64,000 bases of DNA from Paragonimus westermani. Lineage: Eukaryota > Platyhelminthes > Trematoda > Plagiorchiida > Troglotrematidae. The stretch spans positions 3,400-67,399 of the forward strand of contig QNGE01000278.1 of assembly GCA_008508345.1 (NCBI GenBank). The letters are read 5' to 3'. This document shows positions 48,551-61,979 of the stretch, piece by piece (the first letter of the stretch is position 1; the number at the start of each line of letters is the position of its first letter). The notes under the pieces are model-generated. The model had not been told where the DNA came from. It was given only the letters and a program-made list of their open reading frames with translations, and made no database searches. A program made the position numbers and the translations under genes.

Positions 48551-51047
48551 AATGATATGATTTAGTGTCGCAGGGTATCACGGTCTTCAACAAAGCAGCA
48601 TCTGATAGTTCCTCCAAGTGTGCCTAACAAGTGACATAGAAAAGCCACCGAGATAAGTACATTTAGGCATGCACATTGGGACGGATCGCCTGTCTGAAAT
48701 GGCAGATGCGTTTTTATTGTTCTGAAGACGACAGAAGAATGGAGGCAAAAGATTGCCATTGCGGCATTTTCAGAGGAGAGTTTAGAATAAAGCGTAGAAT
48801 ATGCAGGTGAAATCAATGAAAGTTCCGAGTTTGAGTTTTAAAATCCAGCTGGCTCCTCAAACATCCCAACGAACACATTATACTGAATTAACTTGTTCAT
48901 ATTTTCATGAGGTGCAGACTACCAATTCGAGCTTTGCATAGACCACTTTCTACGAATAGTCGACCAGTGACCTGTCATCTTCTGCTTTTCGGTGGCAATT
49001 TGGTTGTTTCCAAATAGCTTGCCCTAACCACCACCACACTTTTAGCCGGCTCCTCTCGTATGGCAAAATCCCGTGTCAGAAATGTTTCGCTATCAATAAA
49101 CCAAGCCGCAGATTGCTAACAAGCACTCCGGGTAGTTCACTTTATTAATGTCACGTAGTTCATTTTTGAAGAAACTCACGAACAAATGACCACGTCGTGA
49201 ATCATTTCACACCACATTGTATACCTTTCACACCCCCGCGAATACATGAGACGTTCAAGAATCACTCTCTAATTTTGGTGCCCCATCTTGCAATTCCTTA
49301 TACTCATCTCTCAGATTAGATAAAAGCGGGGTCCGCTGCACATTTTGTGACTCGCAACAAATATGTCCTATTTCCTCATCAACTCCGGAACAAACATTAA
49401 CTGTACAAAAGTGGTTGTGCATCAGTTAGTTCTGTCTAGCACAACAGCCGGATCATGTACAGAAAGAAGACCATGTTGTGAACACCGTTGACTTACGGCC
49501 AAAACGTCCGAAAACCTCACCGTATCATCTGATGGGACCTTCTAATATTCTGATAGTAGTTTCGGACCAACTAACAACCGCCTGTGTAGGGGGTTCGTTG
49601 AAAACAATGCACTCATCGATTGAAATGGTGATACGAGGCCTGTTGGGCTAAAACAGACGACGTTTGCCAAAAGGTTTCCGTTGATCACTGTGCTGTCAAG
49701 GATTTCATTATCAGATTACCAAGATCTTACCAAATGACCTGAAAGACCATGACACTGGTTCCCTTTTTGTTTTTCTGCCAGTTCAAATCAGATGGTGATC
49801 TTAGTCTACGTATGTAACTCATGATTTATTCCTTTAAGATAAGTGTGGCTGCTTGCGTCTAGCCTGACCCGAACACCTTTAAACGTTCAACTAGTCTTTC
49901 TGGTCTGACAGTGATTCTGTATCGGTAATATAATCTCGCCGATGAACCTAGTTATCAACTACTCACAAGTTTTGAACTGTGCAATTAAATAAAGCGCTGA
50001 ACACACTTGGCCTAAAACCGGGAAAGCCGAAGCCCTCCAGCTTTATGTGCTCAAGCAGAGACGTGATCGAAACCTCGAACCACTTCAAATTCACGAGCTA
50101 CAGTTGGTGTGAATTGTACGTAACATTGGCTACTGTAACAGGAATACACCCTAAAACTCATGGTTACCTATCGCAACCAAATGTTTGTTGTTGGACATAC
50201 GTGTTGTCTTCGAGGCAACAACAATTCCTTTGACTTCATCAGAGTACCTCCCGTCAATTCAGCACGGGGCACATCTCGGAATATATTTCTGCTTCTGGTT
50301 TAAAACCATCAATCTTGACATTTCCATCAGAATAATTACGTTAGGATTTGATCGGAAATTTTTCTTTATTATTTTCAAACCCTCCATTTTTTTAGACATA
50401 ACTCACAGCAGACGATTAACTACAGCTTCCAGGAAACTATTTGTTTTGTATGATAAACCCGTGAGCCATACCAAGGTTATGTTTGTCAGCATTTTTCAAT
50501 TCTAGCGAAATAGCAGCAAGCATGTATACAATGAAAGTTTTGGAATCGTATGCTCAAATGCTTGCGAACAAATGTTCATTTCAGGGAAAAATTGAAAATG
50601 CACATCAACCTATCTCTACGTAAGCCGGTGAAAATATTTTCCCGTTTATTGATGAAAATGCTGAGAAACGGAAACGTTTCTCTAGGTATATAAAAGTCCG
50701 CTACAAATTCCACGCTATGCGGTTTACTGAAAGATCTGAGAGACGATTTGCAATTAGTTCGATCACTCAAATTTAACGTAGTCTTGGGCACATTGTAAAG
50801 ATGTCAGGAGACACCGGGCACAAAATTCGACGCTCCAAAGCATAATTTGCATAACCACACCAATTAGGTAAGCCAAAATTGTGGTCTGTTAGATTTTTGC
50901 TGGAGGGTGATAAGACATTCAGCACTTCTCCGTAAGTGTGTTGTTTAGATAATGAAATGTGATAGATTGACTATGGGCAACAACAGTTCAAAGTAGACAA
51001 TTTGTGGAAAATGTGAATTGGGCTGATGACTGTAACCGTGTCACTAT

Positions 51048-52353
51048 CGAGCGAGGTTTGCATTATTTCGTGAGAGTGGGCGAGGAATGTTGTCTGGGAA
51101 TTTTTGTTGCGAAGACTATGGTGGTGATAACAACGGAAGGCTCCGTAAATTATTGTCAAGAAGTTTGACATCAGCTGAAAATTCTAAGCTTCTTTAAAAA
51201 ATTTTGGGTTAAACTCGAAATGTCTGTAATCATAGTCCTCAGTCTTCTGTTTACATTGAACGGCAATATGCTAATCACCCAGGTTTTGGAGGTAGGTGCA
51301 CACGCCTGAATGAATGTGCCCATGTTCCTGCATGCCTTACTTCACTTTGCGCTGCCAGAATTTCATGGCTAACAAACGTCTTTGGATAGCGTATTCATAC
51401 AATATCCGACCACACTGTTCACGTTCATATATGTATTATTTTAGATGACTTTCATTTTCGAAGTTGGCTGATTATCTTTGTGAAAGCAGTATGCATCACT
51501 TTAAATGAATAACACGAATAAAAGTTAGAAATATTTGAACGTGGAACATCAAAGCCAACGTATGGCGACTTTATTCAATGGCCTACTACCCGACAATAAG
51601 GCGTTTGCAAGTAATTGTCAAAATTGGAACACTTATGATCCAGCGTTCTCCTGCACATGGAAGGTGGTTAGTTTGTTTTTCAATTTGAAAGTCGGAGTTG
51701 ATCATCTGTTTATAATATCCCCTAAGTTGAGTTGACATAGACAATACAACTGTGGACGGCAGAAAATCTTGAGAGAGAGCTCAACAAATCGAAAATTCGC
51801 TGTGAGCAAATCGCATTTAACTGTGAAATAAAGGCATCTGACTGACAGCAGTTTGCGCTAAGATCACCCAGAACATACTTTATCTCGAAACATTCTAACA
51901 TCGTTCCATAAATCTGCGGAAATTTTGGTCATCCTTTGTGATTGGAACCAAAAGTTTACGCAAAACTGCCAAACGGTGAGCCTCAAAATCAGTGTCGAAC
52001 AAGGTCACCACTATACAACACGAATGCAACCTCTAAACGGTCACTCGAACCAGACAGTCATCAGCCTATTCTCACGATTGTCCAGTTGTCGACAGTTACG
52101 CTGATTTGGTGTTTCTCTTTGCGTTACTTTTGATTGGTGGAGGATTCCTGGCCCTGCTGTAAAAAATAAGCCACCATACACAGCATGGGATTTTTCCACG
52201 GGTTTATTTTGTCCAAGAGAAGGCTCAAAAGATATTTCGGCTACCGGAGTGATGCGTCGAACTAGGGACTGCTGATCTAGTGAACCCTGAGTAAAGTAGA
52301 GCACTACGTCATCTGACAAGCAGCATGCGCTTATAACTCTCGTTTGATTGAGC
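51048..52353. other. About 1.3 kb present only in the right copy
   Basis: Left copy 3265-3280 is contiguous where the right copy is opened between CACTATC (about 51047) and GCGATATAAC (about 52354). The extra DNA has no recognised transposase, RT or capsid sequence. Near its downstream end is an LTR-like piece (52159-52319). It is an insertion in the right copy or a loss from the left. A target-site duplication is not clear. Confidence 0.6.
52159..52319 (-). repeat. Possible solo-LTR-like piece
   Basis: On the minus strand this 161-base piece begins TGTCA and ends TTACA, as many Gypsy LTRs do, and contains AATAAA as a possible polyadenylation signal. The flanks show a short inverted CTGCT/AGCAG but no direct target-site duplication, which weakens the call. 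Confidence 0.25.
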
Positions 52354-52485
52354 TGCGATATAACGGCGCGCCGCTCACAAAGTTTGCTTTGCTAAAAACG
52401 TTCAGCCGAAATGTAGCGTTGCACTTGACGGAACTGTTGAGCATTTAGGTGATCAATTCAAAGCCCAATCTGATTGTCATCAAGC

Positions 52486-52790
52486 GTTCTTCTGTGAACA
52501 AACTGAACCTAATCTCCAGAAACCAACTTAGGTAGGTATGAAGTGCAGATCTTGCCATCAATTTTGAACAGCTTTGGCAGTGTGCTAGGTCTTGGTGGAA
52601 ACGGTTTCCTTGTTGCCTGTGACGGTCAATGAAAACAAAATGCGGTCATTCCCTCCGTTGATAGTGGCCTGCTCAGGTGCCATGTGAGAAGTATATGGTC
52701 TGAAGCGACCTCGGCTTATCATCCCGAAACCGACATCAACCGGGCAATGACACCCAAGATTGCCTCGGTTCCCCATTGCATACAAAGCCT
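52486..52790. other. About 0.3 kb present only in the right copy
   Basis: Left TCACCAAGCCCTTCC (about 3396-3410) splits into two halves on the right, near 52484 and near 52790, with similar AAGC strings at both edges. The extra DNA is somewhat GC-richer and open on both strands (minus frame 52585-52785, plus frame 52684-52908). It could be an inserted element or an exon lost from the left copy. Confidence 0.45.
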
Positions 52791-53519
52791 TGCCCTTTCA
52801 CGTCGCCGTGAGTATCTCATTCAGGCTGCTCTCTCAGTGTTTGAAGAAACCGCTTGCCTGCACGGGGAGGTACCCATGTCAGAGCCGTGCTTTTCAGGGT
52901 CTACCTAACAGATTTGACCACATTTGGAAAATTCTTGGCGGACTTTATAGAAAAACCTTTATGTAGACCAATAATATATGCCCAAATATGTTCCATTGTT
53001 AGTCTGTAATACAGCAAAGAGTTTGATAGCTCCATCTGACTAAATGCGCTTGTTTTTGTCAACAAACATAATTACTGATTGATTGATGATACATGTGTCT
53101 GACTTTTTCATAGTCGATTCAAGTACAACATCAAAAACCCCGAAAGCCATTGAACGAACCACCTGAAGAATTAAAGCATTGTCTATACAAGTTGTTCCAT
53201 CGAATAAACTGTTCTTATTTTTTGTATCAAAACAACAAAAACATTCTAAACCTGGTTTGTGTTACTTGTGAGTTTGTGAAGAAATGTAGTTAATTCATAA
53301 TTTTCATCCGGAACTCGGTGTCTGATCCTCTACAAAGTCGGCCTGCTAGAAACGCTTGAAATAATAACAAGAGCAGAGTTGAAAATCTTTCTCTACTGAA
53401 AAATGTTCTATGCGTCTTCTCGAGAAACAATCAAAACTTCGATGAAACAGGAACAATTACGTGTAAATAAATGGTGAGTGAGGAACCTTTTATCATACGG
53501 AGGCCCCTTCTCAAAAAGT

Positions 53520-54000
53520 TTTCAATCGCAAGTGATTTTGGCACACCAGCGATAGTGATGACGCCTCTGATATAACATGGCCCTACAGGTCACACTTGCG
53601 TCTTGCACCCCCTGTCTGACTAACATACTGTACCCAGACCGAGCCGTATGGGAAGAGAATGACTCACTGAGCGACTGGAAGTTCGTGAGTGAACTAACCC
53701 TAAACAACAAGAATGGCGTGTTGGCGGCACATTGAGCAAACTGTCTTCACCTTCTTATTCAACCGTGACTGAGAGATTTAGGTGGACAAAAATGAAACCC
53801 TCAATCATTCTTTCTACTTGTTTCTTGCTTTGTCCACTCAAGAACACGTCGTCGAAGTGTCGTTCGTCCACAACTAGAGCAGCTTACCTTCTTTGAACAC
53901 CCTAGTTGATGCCGTTCAGATGGATTTACCAAACGTTCACTGTACCGTTGACCAACATGGACAGCAGAATACACGAACTACATGAGTTTCGCTCCTACTG
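53520..54000 (-). mobile_element. Penelope-like element remnant (right copy)
   Basis: This is the counterpart of the 4290-4760 relic. On the minus strand it reads RHFDDVFLSGQSKKQVER near 53815-53870 and YGSVWVQYVSQTGG near 53620-53670. Both motifs recur despite many substitutions. That supports common descent from a Penelope-like RT plus GIY-YIG element, although the conserved Gly of the YIG motif is Ser here. It is clearly non-functional: the RT body between the motifs is missing and frames are broken. Confidence 0.42.
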
Positions 54001-54333
54001 CATAAAACAGGTCACTAGTACGCATAATGGTTTACACAGCGCCAATAATATGCTCCCAGGATAGATTGCAAGATGAACGAACAGTTCTATATGAAACGCT
54101 TCGTGCTAACAATTTCCCAGAACGTTTCATCCGGAAGCAGAGCAAACTTACTCTCGAGAAAAACCGCTAGTGAAAGTACATCAAAGGGCTGTCTCCATCG
54201 AAATCCACTTCAAAGGTGATTGCCTGAATAAACCATCGGGGAAGTGATCGGTGGCGCGTTGAAACGTGTGCCTTACGAAGCAAAGTTTATTCTGTTCTCA
54301 CAAAGTTACCTCTAACCGCGATCAAAAAGCAAA

Positions 54334-54579
54334 GTGTCATGCTTTTTACCAGCTATGATATCTATCAATTTCCCTGCCCTTTTGAAAACATACGTTCTTG
54401 CAACAGAAAGGCTGCTTGAAACCAAAGTAAACGATCACATCTCGAAGCGGTTGACAACTGCACTGACTCGTACGCCAATGGATGACACTCAGCGAGAACA
54501 GGCCGCCGCTTCATCCATCGCAAGACACATAGAGACCAAAGTCACAGCGTCAACGTCGCATCCTCGTTTGAGATCTTGA
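54334..54579 (+). CDS. Uncharacterised 81-codon open frame (right)
   Basis: Identical partner of the 5092-5337 frame. It carries the same caveat: identity is explained by the surrounding near-identical tract. No domain, signal or neighbouring exon supports expression. Confidence 0.15.
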   Translation: MSCFLPAMISINFPALLKTYVLATERLLETKVNDHISKRLTTALTRTPMDDTQREQAAASSIARHIETKVTASTSHPRLRS

Positions 54580-56450
54580 TGAGCACACACAGACCATACA
54601 TTTTCGAGTATAGTGAACCGCCGTTGGTCAGCCGTCGACAGCCGGTTCTGTGTGCACAAAAACGACTGACTGTCAACCTTTGTATCCCGTGGATATAGCC
54701 GTGAGTATCAACCACGATTTGTCATTTTGATCGTTTCATTTTGGTCATGTTGGTTTGGTATTCATGTCAGTCACACGTTCACGACTGACAGCAGTGTGCA
54801 AAAGGAATCCACCTCGTAATACTTGTATTCCGATTATCCTATTCTAACGGCTAAAAGGTACAAAATGCTCCAGAAAAATGATGCTTGAACGTCATTATTT
54901 CGGTGTAGACATCTGTAAATCTAAATTTAATGGATGTGCACATGAAAACAAGCACTACGTTCCATTACGCAGGAGTTCTTAGCGACTTGTTCTAGCGACG
55001 TCTCGGTGACCGCTCTTCAGGATTTTGTAGCGTACAGCATTCCTGCTGGGTTGTATGCCAGGTTTCAAACAGCAAGAATGCTGGAAACCGAAGGTAACTT
55101 TCAGAAACATATATGTGCGTCGTGTGGAGAGCATTCGCAATACGTTTGTCGATGAAATACTGTCGATGATGTGGACACACATCAGCCCGACAAACTTGTG
55201 TCTCCATTTGTGACTCGTGGTGTGCATGGAGTACAGTGGATATCTAGCAACAAACGACTTCCCAGTCAAATCGTGTTTAGCGGTCACAACAACCTTACGC
55301 TTATCAGTTCAGAGGATTTGCATCGGAGCTGTACGAATGATAGCAGTCATCATTTAACCAGACTTTCATGTTTCAGTGTTGCAAATGTCCTCGTGTACCC
55401 GCCCGAAACATAAACATGCTACGCAACATCAGTTTATTCGGTGTTCTCAGTAATGGTGACGTCTTGTGACTTATGTGAAAAGATCATTTACACCTGTATG
55501 GTTGGTTCTATATCTTTTTGTTCCAAGTAGGCGGTCCTCATAGGCTTTATATATTCTACGGACCTCGCAGATACACCATGTCAACTGTAGAAATTTTCCA
55601 GTGATCGGTTAAACCCGGTACGTTTAAATCCAACCATTCTCATGTGCTGATCCGTTCTCAAAATACCCGCGTTGCTTGGTTTCAATATGCCGACATGTAG
55701 TTACGATGAGAGTCCGAAACGCAAAGTCACTTCATAAACCGCGAAAGCCCTATCACGGTTCATTGCAATGCCATCAGAAAAATTCACGAATATATTTGAT
55801 TTTCACCAGAAAGCTTGCCACAGTGCAATATTCCAAGCAGTGTTTTACAACTTTGACCAAAACGATTTGGAGAGAAAACATTCCATACGTCAAAGAGTTA
55901 GAGCGGATGAATTGAGTTGAATCTTTTCACAAGAATGCACTGGTGATCCAATATGAGCCAGCAATATCACAGATAGTGATGGCTATTCCCAAAGATAAGG
56001 ACCATGTGTTGACGAGGCCAGCTGCTGTGGTTTCGCCTGTAATCAACAAACAGATAAAAGTGATTCAGCTGTGAGAATAGTGAGGCCCTACGAGATGATG
56101 TTAATATGTGCGCAGCACGTTTGAAAATACGAACGAATGATACATGTTATCATGAATTGCACAATTTCTCTCCATATAATCATCCATTAAAAACTGACTC
56201 TACCAAGAATGCAGTGATGGTAAACTGAGGTTGATAGCCGACACACTATTCTGTCCATGCCACACAATTCATAACTGATCTAAGCTGTCGCATACCTGTG
56301 GAACTTCGGTTATCTCGTGTGAAAAAGATGTACTAGAGTTTCTGCCTCGATGGACCTCGTCGGTAGTAAATTCTCTTGCCATGACCAGCAGTAGAACTGC
56401 GACCGCAAGTCAACGATTCCATCTATTGCAACTTTGAGCTTGCATCGTGC

Positions 56451-56957
56451 ATGAGTGACGGCAACGTATTTTACTGTTCCGTGTGTAAGCCATACATGAG
56501 CATTAACAATCACGTTGCATACGGGTTTTATGGATTGAGAATCCATTGCATTTTATTCATTTTCTTCATTTGTTCATCAATTTTTGTGGCATCTCCGTGC
56601 GATCTAGTCGTTCTCAACTTTCTGTCAGAACCACTGTTCTGCATCAAGAACACTGGTATTGTAAGAATTTCTCATCTGGAAAATGAATACATGGGGTATA
56701 GACTTCAACAACACGGCAGACGGAAGCGCGTATTAACAAAGAGCACGAAGTCAAGGACGTCAATAGTGCTACGGTCGCTAATGCCCAGTTCGAGTATGGA
56801 AAACACTATGTCATGCCAAAGTGCACTCCTGTATTTGCTGCCGGTCGCCTCAATATCCAAATGCATGCCCGCCACATTACTGGCCAATAAAATGAGTAGT
56901 GTATTGCGATCGCTTGTCCCAGCTACACTATTTTGCAGAGATAGGTTCGAAGACTAG
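56451..56957 (+). CDS. Uncharacterised 168-residue open frame with hydrophobic N-terminal segment (right)
   Basis: Partner of 7207-7713 with one amino-acid difference. It has the same hydrophobic segment near residues 32-47 and the same basic patch near residues 89-103. No independent evidence of transcription or selection can be drawn from the sequence. Confidence 0.22.
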   Translation: MSDGNVFYCSVCKPYMSINNHVAYGFYGLRIHCILFIFFICSSIFVASPCDLVVLNFLSEPLFCIKNTGIVRISHLENEYMGYRLQQHGRRKRVLTKSTKSRTSIVLRSLMPSSSMENTMSCQSALLYLLPVASISKCMPATLLANKMSSVLRSLVPATLFCRDRFED

Positions 56958-59900
56958 CAGCGTGTTGATGTGTAATACGACCTAGTAGCCTTAAATATTC
57001 GGATTCATAGTAAACGCATAGTGATGCCCGTAAATCTTGTAATGTGAACAACGCCTCCTTTCGTTACTCGCTATCTTGTACAGTTCGTCATATGAAACAG
57101 GTGTGTTTCTGATGATCGCGTGTATTTATCAGAACAAAACCTTGCTGGATCAGCCAATCAACTGAGTGCTAACTCAGGGCAATATGGTGTTTATTCCTGG
57201 TACAAAGTGGTTTTGCTGAATTAGGTCAGTGACCGTTGCAGTCTACGTTTAATGCGCTTCCGACCTTTGGGGTGCAAAGAGATGTAAGATAAAGATGAGA
57301 TGCTGAGTCCTCCATCACAATCTGTTTGGTTGAGCCGATGAGAATTCTCATCTGTTTTACAAGCGATGCATCGTTACCTTATGATTCGGATTCATCCGGA
57401 ATACCGTAAACACTTTCATCACATCTGCTCTAAGCCGATTTTGAGACCTGAAAATCTCTAGTGTACGTTTGTTGTCTGCTTCACACAGTCGTCTATATGT
57501 GCACGCGTCTGTGTCAAACATACGACAAAAGTCACTTCGATGCTTTGTATAGTCGGTTCAGACAAATACGCAAGCCTCCTGCTCTCTGGCATAACAGAAG
57601 TTTGATTCGAAGATTGTTGCAATATTATAAACCTTTGCTGTTTGTTCGTACTTTGCGTACACGCCATGATGGAGTTCACCGAAACTCACTTTTGTGATTC
57701 CTATGAAGATGCGAGAGTAACAGAAGTGTTTATTTCCGTACATACAAATCAGTAAGAGGTTAGGTGTTCCCACGATATACTTCAAATTGCATGAGATTTC
57801 GGGTAGGAGATAAACCCACTTATTGAAAGAGCCGCGCGTAATTGTGTCAAATGGAGGCAGGTTGAGCCATCGACCGTGATCTGTTCACGGATTGTCCCTG
57901 ATCAAACTGGACTTCGACGAAAACGAAATAGCTTGAAACAAAAGTTCGCAGCCGACGAACAACCTCAAAGCAAATTGGGACTGTGGCGTGATCGAAATTT
58001 GCCTTTGTATTTCGTGCCGTTGTAGGTAGGGTGCTCGAGGATAATTCGAAATATGCTTTGTGCCTATAGGTAACGGTTTTCGAGATTGATCAGAAATAAT
58101 TTAACCCTACTAACCAATGCAGGAACATTGGTTGGTTGGGTTTCTACATAACACCAAATCACTTGTGCACATAATTATTACCTAGTTCAGTTTTCAGATG
58201 CCTGACATTACACAACACATATTTTGTTTGGTCCCAAAACTTTTTCTTATGTGGAAGCTTATTGAATCTTTCGTCAACGATCCAAGTTCACACAGAGTAA
58301 CGCGGTATCTGTTAATCCAATAAATGCCTTTTCACAATATTCAGTGACGGGAAGGAAGTGTACCATCGATACTGTTAATGGGAACGCACTCGTGGAAACT
58401 GGATTTAATAAGGTACTGAATGAATCAATCTACGAACAATTGAATCCCTCCTCTCGAATGTGAAAATCTCCAGGAACTGAACAAAGAACGTGACAGCGCA
58501 ACGAATTCAACATCGTACATACTTGATGTTATGTACCTTTGATTGAAATTTGGTGTGACACCAGCTACTGAGAAAGGAAACTACCGTGACCATCCTAATA
58601 AGAACACTGCAGATTTACTCTATGGCCGCTCTGTGCATACGTTTGCTGAATTGTGATTTTCACTCTCCTTGGAATTTCGAATTGAACAACGATGAAAACC
58701 GAAGGCATTTGAACATGGTTGTCTACATTTCTGGGCGATGTTTGCATGTTCCCCGCAAACATTGCGCGGTACAATATTTCTCAACGCATCTTTAGGAAAT
58801 CCGCTCCCATTATGCAAATCTGGACACATGTTCAAATGAATCGTGGAAAGTCGTGAGCGTTAAGGCGGTTTCGAAAATCTGCTGAAAACAATTGCGTCAG
58901 CAAAGGGGAACACAGCTACTAGGCTCAGTCAGTTAGAAAGCATGACTTGTCAAGAATGTACTTCACATGTTTTACATGACTTCGGAGATATTAAGGTAAG
59001 ATTGTGCAATTGTTTTGATTGAGCGGTAGACGTTAACCGAGTTCATATGTGAAAACCGGGATTCATTTTAACCATTGTTTAGTTCCTTTGGAAGAGATAT
59101 ACAAATCCCTGTCTTGAATTTTCTACAAGAAAGAGGCGTGTAAAAGCAAATTCAGAGAGAGTAAATGTGAATCAGATCAATGAGTATTGCGACGTTTTAT
59201 CCCCATCTCGGTGCGAATTGAAATGAGATGTACCCTGCATCACGGATTTTGAGAAGCGTGAAAAACTATATATATTGCAATACGAATTCATACGAATGTA
59301 CACATGATGACGCAGTTTCTATTCGCTAGGAAGCTGGAGTCTACTTGCTTTGTGATGCTCCAATAACAAGTAACCGGTTCTTGTCTGTCTGATATTATGT
59401 TTGCTGCAAACGTTGAATCTGGCGGCTCTTTGTGATAACTTGTTGTAAGCACTGCCTTCTAGTGAGAGCAAATAGAATGCACATGCGCTGCTAGTCACCA
59501 GACAAATATGCCGCGGTTTCCACAGTTGGGGCACTCAAGGTACAACAAACCAAGGCCAAGCGGTGAGGATAATGCATTTTGTGGTGGACAAGTTCTGTGT
59601 TGACGTTCATCCACAACATCAAATTAATAGTGACAGGAAGTACGGCCTCAATTCACAAGTAAACATTGCCTTTATAAAATATGAGGCACGATATATGGGC
59701 GCAATAGGGAATCATATCAGATGACGTCATGGCGCAAGTGTTTCGCGAATGAAATATTTGGTAATAACTGTTTTTGAAACAGTAGTCAGAAGAAAGCTCG
59801 GTAAGTTAACCTGCAGTTAAGTAGTGATAAAGTTGACCAACAATGCAGGCGAATAGACATATACTAAACACTGATCCATTTTCGTAGTCCACAGTTTTTT

Positions 59901-60684
59901 TGTGTAGAGTGACACTCCAGTTGATTGAGTGCATACATATTGGTTGGTGAAGAGAATATCGCCTACGACTAAGTCAGTAGAAAGAAGTCAAGGTTACCAT
60001 ATATCCACTAACTTGTTCACAAGCAACATTCCTGTGAGGCAAATGACATTCTTGTATTTATTCGCAAGCTTCTGCTACTAGCTCGCATAATCTTAATAAA
60101 CACGTGACAGTGATGTACAGTGGGTCATTTAGGATCAGATTACTCATTACTAGTAAGCGACCAATGGTTAGCAAGCGGTCACGATATGTATACCCACAAG
60201 CGATATTGTGTGTAATGCACTGCTTGGTATTAACAGCAGTGGATAGCGTCTGTGTAACAAAAACGTGGGAGAATATCCCTATCCAAATCGGAGTTTGCAG
60301 TCTGCCCCTTGTACTTGTGAGACTATCGTGTTAACCACAAGACCAACAGCCTCACAATATGCATGCCCGAATGGTCACGTACAAACACTCAACCACAACG
60401 TTGTGTATATTTCGTTACTCCCCCGATTCTTCTGAAAGGAGAATAAACAGAATGTCATCATGGCGTTCACTTTTGACAATTTTCCGGTGCAGTAATTTCT
60501 CGTACGTAGAAAAGGGTTTGTGGTTACATTCACTGTAATAGTAACGTTCTGCTAGAATTTGCATTCAGACTTACTTAAAAAGCACTAGACACGAATTTTA
60601 CTTTGTAGACCATTGACACCACTGACGATTGGAAAATGTGTCAAAACTTATGTTGCACCCGTGTTGACCACTGCGCTATGCATC

Positions 60685-61979
60685 CTAAATTGGCCACAAT
60701 AAAACTGTCATATAAAAAGGTGTGAGTAGATTCGGCAGGTGACTGGCGCATTCTTGAAAAACTGACCTACAACGTTTCACTGTTATTTGCCCCAAACATA
60801 CGAACGAACGAATTTATATTTTGCGTTGCGTTACTAGTATGCTGTGTATGAAGCCAGCAGCTTCAGTGAAAAAATATTTCGTTTAAGGTGGCAATATTAG
60901 CCTGTGTGACGATGTGAGCATGGAAATCTGCGGGAATGTGATAAATTCGAACCTGTGCACTTTCAGTCAATTAATTCTGAACAGTATACTTCAGGGCAAG
61001 TGTCGCTAACCTTCAGTCGCCTTGTGCTGCATCTGAGGGTCGCTTGTTCCAGAGTCCACCGGTTTTGTCGTCGTTGCCGCCGCAGAGGGTAATACATCCT
61101 TCTTGTCCGTATCTGGAACTAAAAACAACCGCAGAAATTAATAAATTTCTCGAAGCCACAGTGAAAAATCGCGAAGTTAGACAACCACCACAGAAAAATA
61201 CAACTTAAGCGGCGGAGTTCCTAATGAAAGACCACAGTAAAATTGAGCGAGGAAATTAACTGCAACGCGGAGGATAGATGTGCAGGTGCAGAAATGAATA
61301 AATGAGCGGCGAAAAGAAATATCACAACAATAAAGAGGAAAAAGATTGAACACAGATAAAAGTTGTTGATAAAAATGAAAAGTATCGTGAAAAAGTAGTT
61401 CCCAACCAATAATACAGGAATGGAAAACGTAAGATATCTGAGTAGTCAGAATACCACGGTTGATCTCAGGACGTTGGGTAAAGAACGTGAACCTTATTTG
61501 AGCGTTGCACGTCTTGTCGACTAACGACTTGTCTGTCCAGTACGCCTGCTTAGTTGAACTTCCCTTCTGTGGACTACAATTCATGAACGCAGTATATCTT
61601 GTCACAGTAATGTTACGCAGCATGACTCTGTTTATCATAGTGAACCGTTGTTTGCCGTCAACACTAAATATCCCCAAATGGTCAGCTTGGAACACCACAT
61701 GAAACAGCACATATGTCACATACCTGTAGTCGTCTTATGTTGCACGTGAACAGTAGTTGATCCAACGCTGCTCAGCGCCTGACCTGGTATTGTCACTGAC
61801 GCACCACCGTCACCAGTCTTGAAGGGCGTCGGAGTAATCACCGCGGTAGTCTGCTCGTCCATTTTGTCACTAGTCGAAGCTGCAACTGACACAATATACA
61901 CGCGGCTATAGCCGTGTGCCACGAAACATGACGATACCATGATGGTCAATTTTAGCACAAAACTGCAGATGAACGTCAT
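60685..61979 (-). CDS. Predicted small secreted protein, four exons (right paralogue)
   Basis: Same design as 11521-13256. Exons are 61979-61724 (256 nt), 61685-61455 (231 nt), 61112-61011 (102 nt) and a tentative last exon 60752-60685, giving about 218 residues. Intron 1 is again 38 nt with the same sequence. The signal peptide has a better hydrophobic core than the left copy (FVLKLTIMVSSCFVA). Changes include Cys to Tyr in the early mature region, a sequon shifted to N110-I-T, and a last exon ending in a short hydrophobic tail (FYMTVLLWPI). Exon 3 keeps its length but differs at 14 of 33 whole codons. All introns are phase 1, so exons 2 and 3 can be skipped or shuffled without frameshift. 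The role is unknown. A secreted, perhaps host-exposed protein is an inference from the signal peptide and divergence only. Confidence 0.6.

Larger units (their letters stand above)
54118..57204. repeat. Near-identical tract shared with 4876-7960 (right)
   Basis: Partner of 4876-7960 at a constant offset of 49242-49244. It contains the same two uncharacterised open frames. Collapse of two haplotypes or contig duplication during assembly is an alternative explanation. The diverged flanks on both sides argue for a true biological mosaic, though. Confidence 0.85.
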
